From: Aplidium turbinatum
Lineage: Eukaryota > Chordata > Ascidiacea > Aplousobranchia > Polyclinidae
Direction: 5' to 3'
DNA length: 64,000 nt
Assembly (NCBI GenBank): GCA_918807975.1
Contig: OU964922.1
Location: forward strand, 21,440,329-21,504,328
The notes beneath the pieces are model-generated. The model was given only the letters and a program-made list of their open reading frames with translations. It ran no database searches and was not told the DNA's origin. This document shows positions 12,401 to 24,400 of the stretch, one piece after another. A program made the position numbers and the translations under genes. Numbering within the stretch: the first letter of the stretch is position 1; each line of letters opens with the position of its first letter.

Positions 12401-15400
12401 GGTGGGTACGCTGCGTCGTCTTCCTTCAATGTATTGCTTGTGTACTGTGATTGTATATATGTTGTTGCAATGGAAGTAAAACGATAAAGAAGCGTTATTG
12501 GTCACTACCTTCGATTCGGCCGGTTCAAGGATCATGTTTGGGGGGTCCAGTAGGAACGTCGTGGCATTGCTGTCATGCTGGTAGCAGAAGTTTATATTTG
12601 CCAGCAGGGGAGATGTGTTCAAGATGTTGATCTTTTCCATGTTTTCAGGATATTTTCCATCTTTGTACCTTCAACGATTTTGAATCGTTACATTGAAAGA
12701 AAACTAAACATTATTTGTAAAGAAAATTATCAATATAGAATTTCTATAGTTTGTATGTATGTAGTCAATCAGTGCATAAGCCTGTTATTTAAAAAAATGT
12801 AAATGGAAACATTTCGGTCACTGTCTGTATCAATTCTTCGTATTTCATGTTATCTCAAAATTCCTTTAAATTATTCCATTCATGATTTGTCATTTTAATT
12901 TAAAGTTACAAAGACAACCCATGGTGTAAATCAGAGGTGACGAACCTGCGGCCCGTCGAAGAATTTTGTGCGGCCCGCAAAACCATTTGACAATCGCTCA
13001 TGCATTCAAGACAAAAGACATCTCAAAGCTGTTTTATGCCTTCACTGTTACCGACTTACCGTAAACCTGTCCTTTGCTGTTTTCCAGCTTCCATATCTGT
13101 TTGGTTGGTTTTGAATCTTTATCCTCTGACTGACAACGCCTTGATAGGCTCCTGGTAGTTTCGCATCAAACTTTGTTTAGAAATCATGTTTTTTGCTTGA
13201 CTTGCAAACAAACAAAGTTCGATGTTCAACAAACTGTTGCCTAGATATCATGTTAGGCTTTTCTGAATAAAAATTTGTTTCGATCAAGTTAATCTAAAGC
13301 AGTGGTTCCCAAAGTTGGGTCGCCTGATAATTTTTTTGGGTCGCTTGTTTTTCAGGCATATTGTATCTTGGGCGAAAAAATAACTACAAAAAAAATTAAA
13401 ACGTGAAGAGATTGATCACAAAACTGGAAAATATAAACACAAGTCATGAAGCGTTTCATGTCGAGACATCGGAAAGCTTTGTAGCATGATCGTAGTGCAA
13501 GAAGTTTTAACAGTTTTCGCTTTTATATTGTTATTATTATTAGTAAATGTAAACCCAACAAAAAAAATTCAGTCTCAAACATAAATTAACTTGACAAAAT
13601 TACGGGATATATATTGTAACGTGCACTATATGTCACGAACGCTATGTTGGACAAACCATGACAAAGTTTTCCACACGTTGGGCGACACATAGTCTGGTGT
13701 GGTAAAACGCTTCAAAGACAAAGCCCCAAGTGCTGTATGGACTTATTGCTTTCTCCACAGAGAGGTCTTTGCTGCAAAAAAGCTGTCTCAAGAGCTCCAC
13801 GAAGTGTTGAATGATGTGAAGTGTGTAAACTTCATCAAAACAAGTCCACTATATCGGCATTTGTTTTCGTCTTTGTGGATTCTGATTATTATCAAGCATT
13901 GCAGTTGCACACAGAGGTGCGATAGTTGTCACGAGGTCGTGTCCTGAAGCGAGTTTGTAATTTGCGGGAGGAGATTGCTAGCTTCCTGAGGCAACAGAAC
14001 TTGTGAGATTAGCCGAGATGTTTTTGCAAGAAGATTTCAAGGCAAAAGTTGCTTACCTTACCGATATATTTTACTCTCTGAATTCTCTAAATTTATATAT
14101 GCAAGGCATCGGTTTTACGGTGATGGATCGCGACCCAAAAGTTTCTGCTTAACATGAAAACTCATATTTTGGAAAAGTTATGTCACCAGAGATGAGTACG
14201 ATATCGTTCCTCTGCTAACGCAATATATTTGTGGCAAGGAAGTTGATTTTAAGCAAACCATAAATGGACACCTGGAACAGTTTGCCAAAAAGTTTTTGCA
14301 CTACTATGGAGAATATCTAACAGTTAATAACCAAAATGATTGGATAATTGATCCATTTGTTGGAAAAGATCTGCCTCAACTTTCCATCCATGTTGCAGAA
14401 CAGTTTATGGACAGAAGTAGCAAATCGTATTTCTTTTGCGTCCTACAAAGACAAATACCCAAAAGATTCTGCAAACATCCACTTTTGGGCTTCCATGTAC
14501 AAAGTGTATCCCACAGTTTCACAATTAGTGATTCAAAAACAGATTCCATTTGCAACAACTTGGCTTTGTGAGATTGGATTTCGCACCATGTGCATATTGA
14601 AAACTGAACAGCGAAACCGGCTAGAAATTAAAGCCGACATGCGGCTATGCCTAAGCAAAATAACACCTCGATTTCAAAAACTCACTGACAGCAAGCCAGC
14701 ACAGCTATCTCATAAGTGATTTGATAAAACATATTATTTTCAGAAAAAGTTACTGCTCTTGTAGTGTTGTTTGTTTGCAACGCAATCTTGTATGGCTTTT
14801 AAAATATTACGAATTTGGGTCGCAAGATTTTACCAAACTGAATTTTTTTTTAAATGGGTCGATTTAAAAACGAGTTGGGAACCACTGGTCTATAGGTTAC
14901 GATTAAAAAGTTGTGTGGCCCGATAACTCATGTGAAATTGACAAAGTGGCCCGCGACCGCAAAAAGGTTCGTCACCCCTGGTGTAAATGTTTATCTAGTC
15001 GACAAATGTCCCAGATTCTGATTTGCTTCTAAAGTTGCTGTCTGACCCTTAACATCCAAAGACAATTTAAACATAGTAAAAAACATCAACGCCGTCATAC
15101 GCACCGTTCTCTTGTTTTCCCACATAATAGGGGACCAAATTCGAAAAATTCTTCTTCGAGTATATATTTTTTCGAAATCAAGTCATCTGCAACATTTTTT
15201 GTTTTCTTGCGATGAGGAAATACGATCTTTGGCTCTCTGCTGATGGTGGGAAAAGCACATACTCCCCTGCAAAAGAGCTGGTATCTTCGCCTTGTTCCAG
15301 TCAGTTCAAAATTCATGGTTTGATCAAACTGCCCAAGGTCGTTCGAATTGAAGTAGATCCGAATCGTCACTTCAGAATAAGCGGGAACAATCCATCTGCA

Positions 15401-18400
15401 CAATATTTGTGACAGAGATTTTGAAAATAAAATTGTGGGTGAGTTGATGTATGAAAATAGAAAATAAAATATTGATGTAGTTCTTAGGCTGTCCTGTGGG
15501 ATGACGCAGCGGATAAGGCGCTCGCTTCCAACCATGCAATCCTGGTTCGACTCCCGGCTTGAGCTGGTTGTTGAAATACACCGCTCACCTCAACCAAGGA
15601 GTGTAATAAATTGGGTGGGCGTGGTTGCTGAACGAAAGGCGGTCGGGAGAGAGGATTTGGCCACTCTACTATCATTAGTGCCGATGGCTTAGTATAATGA
15701 GAACCTTATCTTCTCATCCTTCGATTATTGGATTCAAGTATGGGACTCACCTTTTTTAGGCTGTCCTACCAAAAAAAAAACACATAAAAAATAACATATC
15801 GAACCTGAAATGACTAAGTTTTAAGGGCTTGAACTCAGTTATTGTTTCAACCATTGTGTTAATTTGGTCGGCGTCCGCACCAGTCGTCGATGACAGTGGA
15901 GGAGACTTTGCCCCTTCAACAGAACTTCTCCGATTCTTCCTCGGAGATGACCGACGCAAGGAAGGAGATTTGGATCCGTCATACTTGGCATCTTTCTTCT
16001 TTCTATCTTTTCCTTGAGATGAAACATGATCTTCCCGCTTCGAATCCGAACTTGAAACACAAAAGGTAATCACGACCATTATCACAATGGAATTAAAAAC
16101 ACATCAACAGATTTCAGACCCACATTACCACAGAGTCTACACTCACAATCTGCCGGATATAACTTCTTTAATGTAAGGACCACGCAAAGAACATTGAAAT
16201 TTTAGGATACTGGTCGGAAATTTCAGAAGAGACCTCTTTGTCCCAGCAAAAGAGAAGCAAAAATGTGAGATGAAGGATGCGTAGCAAAGCCTTGTCCTTC
16301 CTTCACAAACTCAAATCCCTTGGATGTGTTGGATTTACTGACTACGAGATCATCTGACTGTGCAATGTGTGCAAGGGTTTATATTATTGATATCAAAACT
16401 AACCGCAAAATTATGCGTCATTTCATTAAACATCGTTTGTAGCAGTATAGTTGCAACGTTCATCTGATGAAATTGAAAGTAAAAGCAACAATAAACAGGA
16501 TGGTTTATTGCATTTTTTGCATTTATTGCTTTTACTTTCAATTTCATCAGATGAACGTTGCAACTATAGTGCTACAAACGATAACTGTCCTGATGAACAC
16601 TCAAACTTTTCAGTATTCAACTATTCATTTCATTAAACACTTACCGAGTTAAATCTGTGGAAACCGTGTCTTCCTGGTGGGGTTCCAGCTCTTTCATGAC
16701 GGAATCATCTATAACTGCATTCGGGTCATCCAGGGAGGTGGCTATGAACTCGAAGTGACTAGAGGGGTCAGAGCTTGGGGGTTTGCGTTTTACAGGATAA
16801 GGAATCACAGAAAACAATGCAGGTGGAGGGATAGGGGGTCCTTTAGCCCCCAAACCTAAACCGTTCAAAACCTAAAAAGTAATGAAATCATTTGATTATA
16901 GGTTAACAAGTAAAGCGAGTTTTCTTGACAGAAAAAGTGAGAAAATTGCACTAGATTTTAAGGACAGTTACAGTAAAAATTGCATTTACGCACAAACCTT
17001 TCAAACCGCAGTACTTTATTTATGTGATTTATTCACAAACAAGGCGAAATATTTTCAAATATTCCAAGTTGAAAATTGACGGTCTTTGGCAATCGTTTAC
17101 CTAGCATTACTAAAGTTTCGCACAACACTTCAGAAAGTTGCCTGGTATTATAATATTTTGCATACAATGCTGGAGTAATGTTTGGCTGGGACACTGCTAC
17201 AACTGCTTTTAGTTGACTATTCAGCTCAAGTCGATGATCCGAATGCAAATGATCGCTCATCCCTACCTGGTCGCTGCAAAAGTCTAAATAAAAAAATTTC
17301 TTAATCACTTTTCCTTTTCGCGCAATACTTGAAAAAAGGCTGTAACAAGGTTGTATTGACAGGCTTGTCCATGGGACATTTTTTTCTGTCCCATCCCATC
17401 CCATAGCAATTCATGCCTGTCCCGTCCCATCCCATCCCATGGGATTCCCATCAAAATACAATTCAATAAATGTTATTAAATTTATGGAATTTTAAGTCTA
17501 ATGTGTACTAGATAGGACTAAATGTACAAAAAGAGATACAAAACGACAAAATTTATTGACTTTGTTAACTTTAAAGTTCAGAAAAGTTGTCTATCTATGA
17601 CAATTCATTATCATCTGACAATCTGTCTAAAACATTTTTAAATAAAAATGCCTAGCTACTGTCCCATGGGAAATGCAATTCGTGCTGTCCCATCCCATCC
17701 CATCCCATGGGACATTTCCCATGGACAAGCCTGTGTATTGACACTATTGAGCCATAGCTCATTCTGGATCATTCAAGTCCTATAGCTTATGACATCTCTT
17801 GCCAAGCTTGCTTCAAAAGATAACAATCAGATCCCGCGCTGCACCATAAACTATTCACATAACCAATGGTGCATGGAAAATGTCACTAGCTTCAGGCCAA
17901 ACAACAGTGACTCCACAAGAACGACCACCGGAAGCAGTGGCGGAACACTAACCAGTGAGCTCCTGGGCTGGGTATGCGTTGAATAAATAATTGAATAAAA
18001 AACGCGACATAAAACGTCGATGCAATGCGGAAATAAATACTTGACGCCATAACAATGAACCTTGACACTTGCACTAATGTGAAGCCACGAAGGTCAACAA
18101 GCAATCGCACCAAAAATTACTCTGTTAAAGGAATGACATAATGTTAAGCTTGAAAGTGACAAGAGCCATGAATTGTAAGAAATACCTCATCAACAGGCGG
18201 TAGTCTGTTCAGACCGAGGATGTACTTGTGACAGGGATTGTCGGGATCGTTAGCATCCAGTTGAAGGTGGGGCACACCGATACCGTCCCAGCCCCTTGCC
18301 TGGTCTTCTAACGACTCGCCCTGCCAAATAATGTGATATGACGTCATTAGTAAGACAGTTTCAATTTTTCACGACAGCCAATTATTATTACAATTTTCTT

Positions 18401-21400
18401 GCAGATAACTTTGTCCATTGTTGCCACGCAAAAACGACAAAACAAACAAACCAGACAGTATGATCAATTAATGAACAAAATAAAAAGCCTGCTGATAAAG
18501 TTTGACTGTTTTTTGTACATATCAGACTGCTTCAAACTTTATCAGCAGGCTTTTTATCTTGTTCATTATTTTTTCCATGAGCTTTAACTGTTTTTTGTAC
18601 ATATCAGACTGCTTCAAAGCTCATGGAAAAAATTATCAGACTGTTGCCGGAGTTAATACAGCGCTGAATGAAACACGACAAAATCAGGTGGATTTTAACC
18701 AGAAGGAGACTTGCAATACTAATATACCGTGTAGACTGTAGACACAGTGATTAGCTACACTAAGCCTACAGCCCTACAACTACACTAACAAAGCTCTGTG
18801 TTTCACCTCCTGTTTTTCCCTGTCTGCCTTCTCTTTTTCAAGTTTTACAGCTTTCTCTTTCTCTATCCTTTCTTTTTCCAACCTCTCCTGACGCTCCTTT
18901 TCTCTTTCTTTCTTGCTCCCTTTCTTCATGGATTGAGGAGCTTTGTCACGTGACAAATTGTTAATCCCTTCACCATCACAAAAAACAACATTGAAGCAAG
19001 ATTAAATACAGCATGAAAACATTGAGATATTTACGGACTATTCGTTTGCTGAACATTTTAGAGTCTATGTTATTGTTTGTCTAAGGTTCAACGTTTCAGA
19101 GAAAATTTTTTTTAGTAGAGATGGATTTACTGTTGTAGCCTAATTTTGACACTGCAGTGGCACCTTCTTCGGCTGAAGGAGCTGGAACAACTGCGCCTTC
19201 TTGAGACCATGATTGGGTGACAATCAGTTTAGTGCGATCCCAGTACTGCACGATCGATGATATGTCTTTGAAGGTTTTGTCGAACGTCCTAAAATGTTGC
19301 TGAAGAAAAAGATCAGCGTCCGAGAATCCTCGATTATTCTCTTCTGGGATTTTGCCATGCGTGAAATCAGTCGTATTGCGACGTCTTTTCTTTGACCTGA
19401 TAATTTAATTTTCAAGATACAAAAGAAATTATTTAAAAAATCTTCAGACACTAAGACAACACGCATGAGTGAAACAATTAACTGAAGTGATTTTTTTCCA
19501 GAGCTGTGGAATCGGGTGAAAAATATACGACTCCGACTCCTCGGCTTCTAACTGACCGATTCCGACTTCAGTGTGGCCAGATTTTTTTTTAAATTTATTT
19601 CACTCAAGTTGTGATCGAAACTAAAACGGCGACTTTCACAAAAACTGAGAACACATTTCTATTTTCGAGTAGAGATAAAGACGGGGAACAAGAAATAATA
19701 TGATGAAACAAATCACAAACAAAAAATTCATTGTTCATCGTTTGGTATCAAGCCGGAGTAGGCCTTTTTAACGACTCCGAACACGCCAAAACCTCTCCTA
19801 CTCCACAGCCCTGATTTTTTTCATGGGTTTGAATAATCATTATCATTGCTTCTTTTACACAAGAAGGGAATGATATAGTTAGTATAGCTTACTAACTAGC
19901 AAGAACTGATCTTAACAGCGTTCAGCGATGGAAGGTCAAACAATGTTTTTAATCATTTAAATCGTTTTTCTGCTGCGTCCGCTTGAGCAACTTTGTGACG
20001 TCAAAAGTTGATAAGTTTAATAGCAAAATGCTTGAGCTTCTTCCAAATAAGTGGAAGATCACAATACAGGAAAAGTCTATATTGTGCATCTTCCAAGTGG
20101 CTTCAATAGCATTAGTTGCTAGTGAATACTATCGAGCCTATCAACGAAACAGTTTGGCAATGGTTTCAAGCCTAGGAAGGTTAAGCCGATATATTCGACA
20201 ACGAAAAAGCAATCATATGTCTGCAGTTTGTTTTGCTTGTGCGTTGTCAAATCTTATTTTTGCTTTGAGCATTTTCTTTATCCTTTACATTTCAAGTAAT
20301 TTAATACCGAATTGAATGGTGATATCTACCATTTTTGTCGTCTAGTGTAGAGTTGTTTCGCTCAGCTTCAAAGCTTTGTTTACAAATTCTAGTCCAAACA
20401 AAATCTTACTTCTTCGTATCTTCAGAATCAAGTCTGTCTGTTGTTCTGGATTCAGGTCTAACTTTGTCAAGAACTTCATGCGATGAACAAGACTGCACCA
20501 CAATACCAACTGATGCAATTGTCTTCAATTGTGATTTGTCTCCTCGGCTTCCCGCGGCGGTTCCCGTCGAGCTGGTATCCTGCTTGCCTGCAGTGACATC
20601 ATGGGCCTACTTATAATAAAGAGTGTTTTTACGGAAGGCTTTATCTACGTAGGTATAATAACAATAATAACACCACATCCACAGTGCAAACTATGCTTCT
20701 GGGCGCTGTACATGACGATGGTGATAAAATAATATAGTACTTTCATTCACAATGTTCAGTAAAATAGAAAGTTTTAGATTCATTTAAATTTGCAGCTTCT
20801 TTTCCACAAACAGGCAAACAATTCCAGCAACAGACAGCATCAATTGAGAAGGTATTATTCCCATATTGCGTCTTACATAAAGCAATGGATGTTGAGAACG
20901 CAAAGTTCTGGCAGGTTCATGATACACAAGTATGCGATGCTCTCAGTGCTCACAGCTCAGCCAAGTATCTAATTATAATAAACAATTTTCCACAGTGATC
21001 AGTTGTATGCAGGGACAAAAAGGACAAACAATTGGGGCTATTTTCATATAACTATTAACCATGCGGGATTTCGAATCCATGTTTACCAATCCTGAGGTAG
21101 GCATTTCATCTACTGAGCTACCATGGAACAAAATTGAAATATGACGCACTAAGTTACAATTTGCAACTGGCTGCTTTTCAGTTCTATCTCAGTGTACGTT
21201 TGTTTGTCGTATCCAGGCATACGCCCGGTGGTTGAAGATTTAGATTAAGTTGACGGGAAGGCAAGAAAGCCAATCTTCGTGTCCACTTTCAGGCGCGCCT
21301 TTAAGTGTCTTGCCAAAGACACAACTATATCCTCTTGAGCGGTGTCAAGCTGGCGCCCTTTCGAGTATCGTTCCAGGGCTCTCATCACTCGGCTATGAAG

Positions 21401-24400
21401 CGAGTGTACTTTGAGGAACGTTGATGACCTGGGAGGCAGAAGCATGTGCTGTCGGCCACAGAACCTCAACCAAAAACACTGTAATTGATTGTGTTGGATA
21501 CGCAGTAGCCAAAAACGACCCCTGACGAATCCGGTGTCTGATCACTAATCATGACACAAATTAGTAAAAATTAAAGAATAGAAAACATTGGGCATACAGG
21601 GACCGGGAACACCATCCACCAACACGCAACTGCATGTACTTGCCAGAAATGCTTCTTTTTCCAGCGTCTTCTTTTTTTGATTTCTTGCCTTTCCTTCTCA
21701 TGCTCTCTTCTTCGAGTCTTTTTTCTTCAATCAAAGCCATTCTCTCGCGTTCGAGTCTTTCGCGTAGATGGCGCTCTTCAGTTTCTCTAAACCAGAAAGA
21801 AAGTGAATGATGTTGAAATTATGATACTGTACATTTTAACTTTAAGTGGTTGCTAATATATTTGTTGCCTTCCAATCATCAATCGCGTTTGCTTTTGGAA
21901 CAGTCTATTATCAAATTTACCTTAATAAATAATAATAAACAAAGATAAAAATAGAAACAATGAGGCACGATGGCTCAGTGGATAGTGTGCCGCCTCTGAA
22001 ACGGAGGACATTAGTTCGATGCCCTGTCAGGTCACACCAAAGACTTTTTAAAAGATATTTCTGCTTGGCACTTAGCAATATAATGGTTTCGGGTACTAAT
22101 GTAGGCTACTCGGTTGCGTCTCTATGCGGCTGCACTGATACTGTCTGCTTTGTAAAGCACTGAGAAGCCACACATATCTGTGATGGATGCAGTGCTATAT
22201 ATAAACACACATAATTATTATGGTGTATCAAATTCCACTTTCGTTTTTAAATTCGTTACAGTACAATGATAGGTCTTCTACTTTAGCACAAGAAAATTTA
22301 AAGGATTATAGATTATTATGGATTATAGATCGTTCACAAGACATTCACTTTTGAAAGTGACTTGCACTCTTTTGGTGAGTGCAGGCTGAGCTGTGGAGGC
22401 CTACTCCAGTTGCATACAAGAAGTTAACTTGAACAATTGCTCATAAATCACATTCAACTTGTTTGCTAGATTCAAAATTTTTCTACTTCAGCTGTCACTT
22501 CACATGCAAACTCTTTGAATCATAAAATTTACAGGAAATTCCTTAAAAATCACTCACAATGGCTAAAAAACATATCATGGTTGTCATTTTAATACAGCCC
22601 GGGTAAGCTTTAGGTTCTAAAATAAATATTAAAAAAAATGAAGTCAGATCTGCTCTTTCACATTTTATTCAAATTTACGAAGTGATATAAAAGATAAAGC
22701 TTTGGTAGAGAGTTTGCTTTGTTGAACCATAAAGAAATAAAACATAGTAACTTTAGCGGGTTTAACATACTTTATTTCACACAAAATATAACATAATTAA
22801 AATAAAATAAACTCAAACGTTTTCGACACGTACGTGTGTCCTCATCAGAAATTTAATCTGCAATACATAAAATGAAAAATCGTAAGATAAATTTGACTAT
22901 GCACTGTAACTGTAACGACACTCTGGACTGAAAGCACAAACTGAACAAATGATACGAGAATGATTGCGAGTAAATTATGCGGTGGGAAACAGATCACATG
23001 AGATGTAGACTACAGGCATTGGACAAAACAATTAGAACACACACAAAAGGAACGATGAGCCACAGGCGAATAACTGCCGGTTGAGAGATGGATTGTTACG
23101 TTTAATTCAGGCTTCCATGATCTTAGTCTGAAAATCAGATCTGCCTCGAGAGATGATTTTAAATTGGTCGATTGAGACATTGTCAGTGCACGTTTCACAA
23201 GAGGCGATGTGCTCTTTAATTGCACTTTTAGTTGTTAGGTTTGGGTTTAAGTGCTCCCCGGCCCTTGTCAACAAATGTCTGGTTGACATACCAATGTATG
23301 TCTGGTTTGCGTCACGCAAACAACTAAATTTATACACAACATTTGAAGAAAGAGCAAAGGGGGTAGGCGACTTCAGTTGAAAATATTGGTGCACTTTAAA
23401 TGTTTTATACACAGGATGAATGTCACATGAAAATTTCTTTTTCATAAGTTTAGCTAGGTTTTTCGCAAAAATTGTTGAATATTTTCCTAGAAAGGGTATA
23501 TTAATAAAATAACTAAAATCTACTTCTTCAGGCGTGTCTTTTGGTTCATCAGCCATAAAGGTGCTTAAGACTTTATTGAAAAAGTGAAAAGGATATCCAT
23601 TTAAATAAAACATGTTTTTTAATTTCTTGATTTCTTTCTGAAACAACTGATCATCAGAACACACCAAACGAGCACGAGATAACAGACACAAGATTAAACC
23701 AGATTTCCATTTGCTAGGGCATAGAGCGTTATAATTTAAAAGCAAGCCAGTGTTGGTAGGTTTTCGTCAGATCCAGGTGTCAAAAGAATTACGTTTAATT
23801 TCAATTTCAACGTCTAAAAAAGCGATGGTATCATTGGATTTTTCAAGTGTAAATTCGATATTTTTATGTTGCGAATTTAAAAGGTTTAAAAATTTTGAGC
23901 ACGATCCATCATCATCAAAAATTGCGAAAATATCATCAACATAACGTAAATACAGTTTGGGATAAAAATCACGATCAAATTCAAATATTTTGGTTTCGAT
24001 GTGTGCCAAGAAAACGCAATCCCGCGAGACCAGGCAATCCCGCGAGACCAGTCGTTTCCATGATTGGCACTCCGGAATACAAATTGGCTAAATTTTTAGA
24101 CAAAATTATTAAACTGTACATACCTAAATATTACATGCTTAATTCAACTAATCAATGTATGGAAAAGTTAAAAGATTTTAAGTGTCCACTCAATAGTGGC
24201 ATGGTGAGTTTTGATGTTGTGTCTCTGTTTACTAACGTGCCTCTGAAAGAAACTATTACTATAATTGCTGACCATATTTTTAGTGAAAACCAACCGAATC
24301 GACCGCCCATTGCGAAAAAATACTTCATAAAATTATTACATTTAGCCACAGAAGGCATGTTCCTGTACAAAAATAGTTTGTTTCAACAGATAGATGGCGT

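Larger units (their letters stand above)
12932..14980. mobile_element. hAT-type element (outer), with 8-bp target duplication
   Basis: Ends are CAGAGGTGACGAACC and GGTTCGTCACCCCTG, inverted repeats of the hAT type. Flanks are the exact 8-bp duplication GTGTAAAT (12924-12931 and 14981-14988). Without the inserted second element it would be about 460 bp, a non-autonomous MITE. Confidence 0.85.

Noticed and set aside
21961-22030. Possible functional tRNA gene
   Set aside because: The B box departs from consensus and the acceptor stem is not complementary; better explained as a SINE head.
23153-23380. 75-codon plus-strand ORF, and its twin at 25074-25301 on the minus strand
   Set aside because: Both are antisense shadows of the Penelope endonuclease frames.
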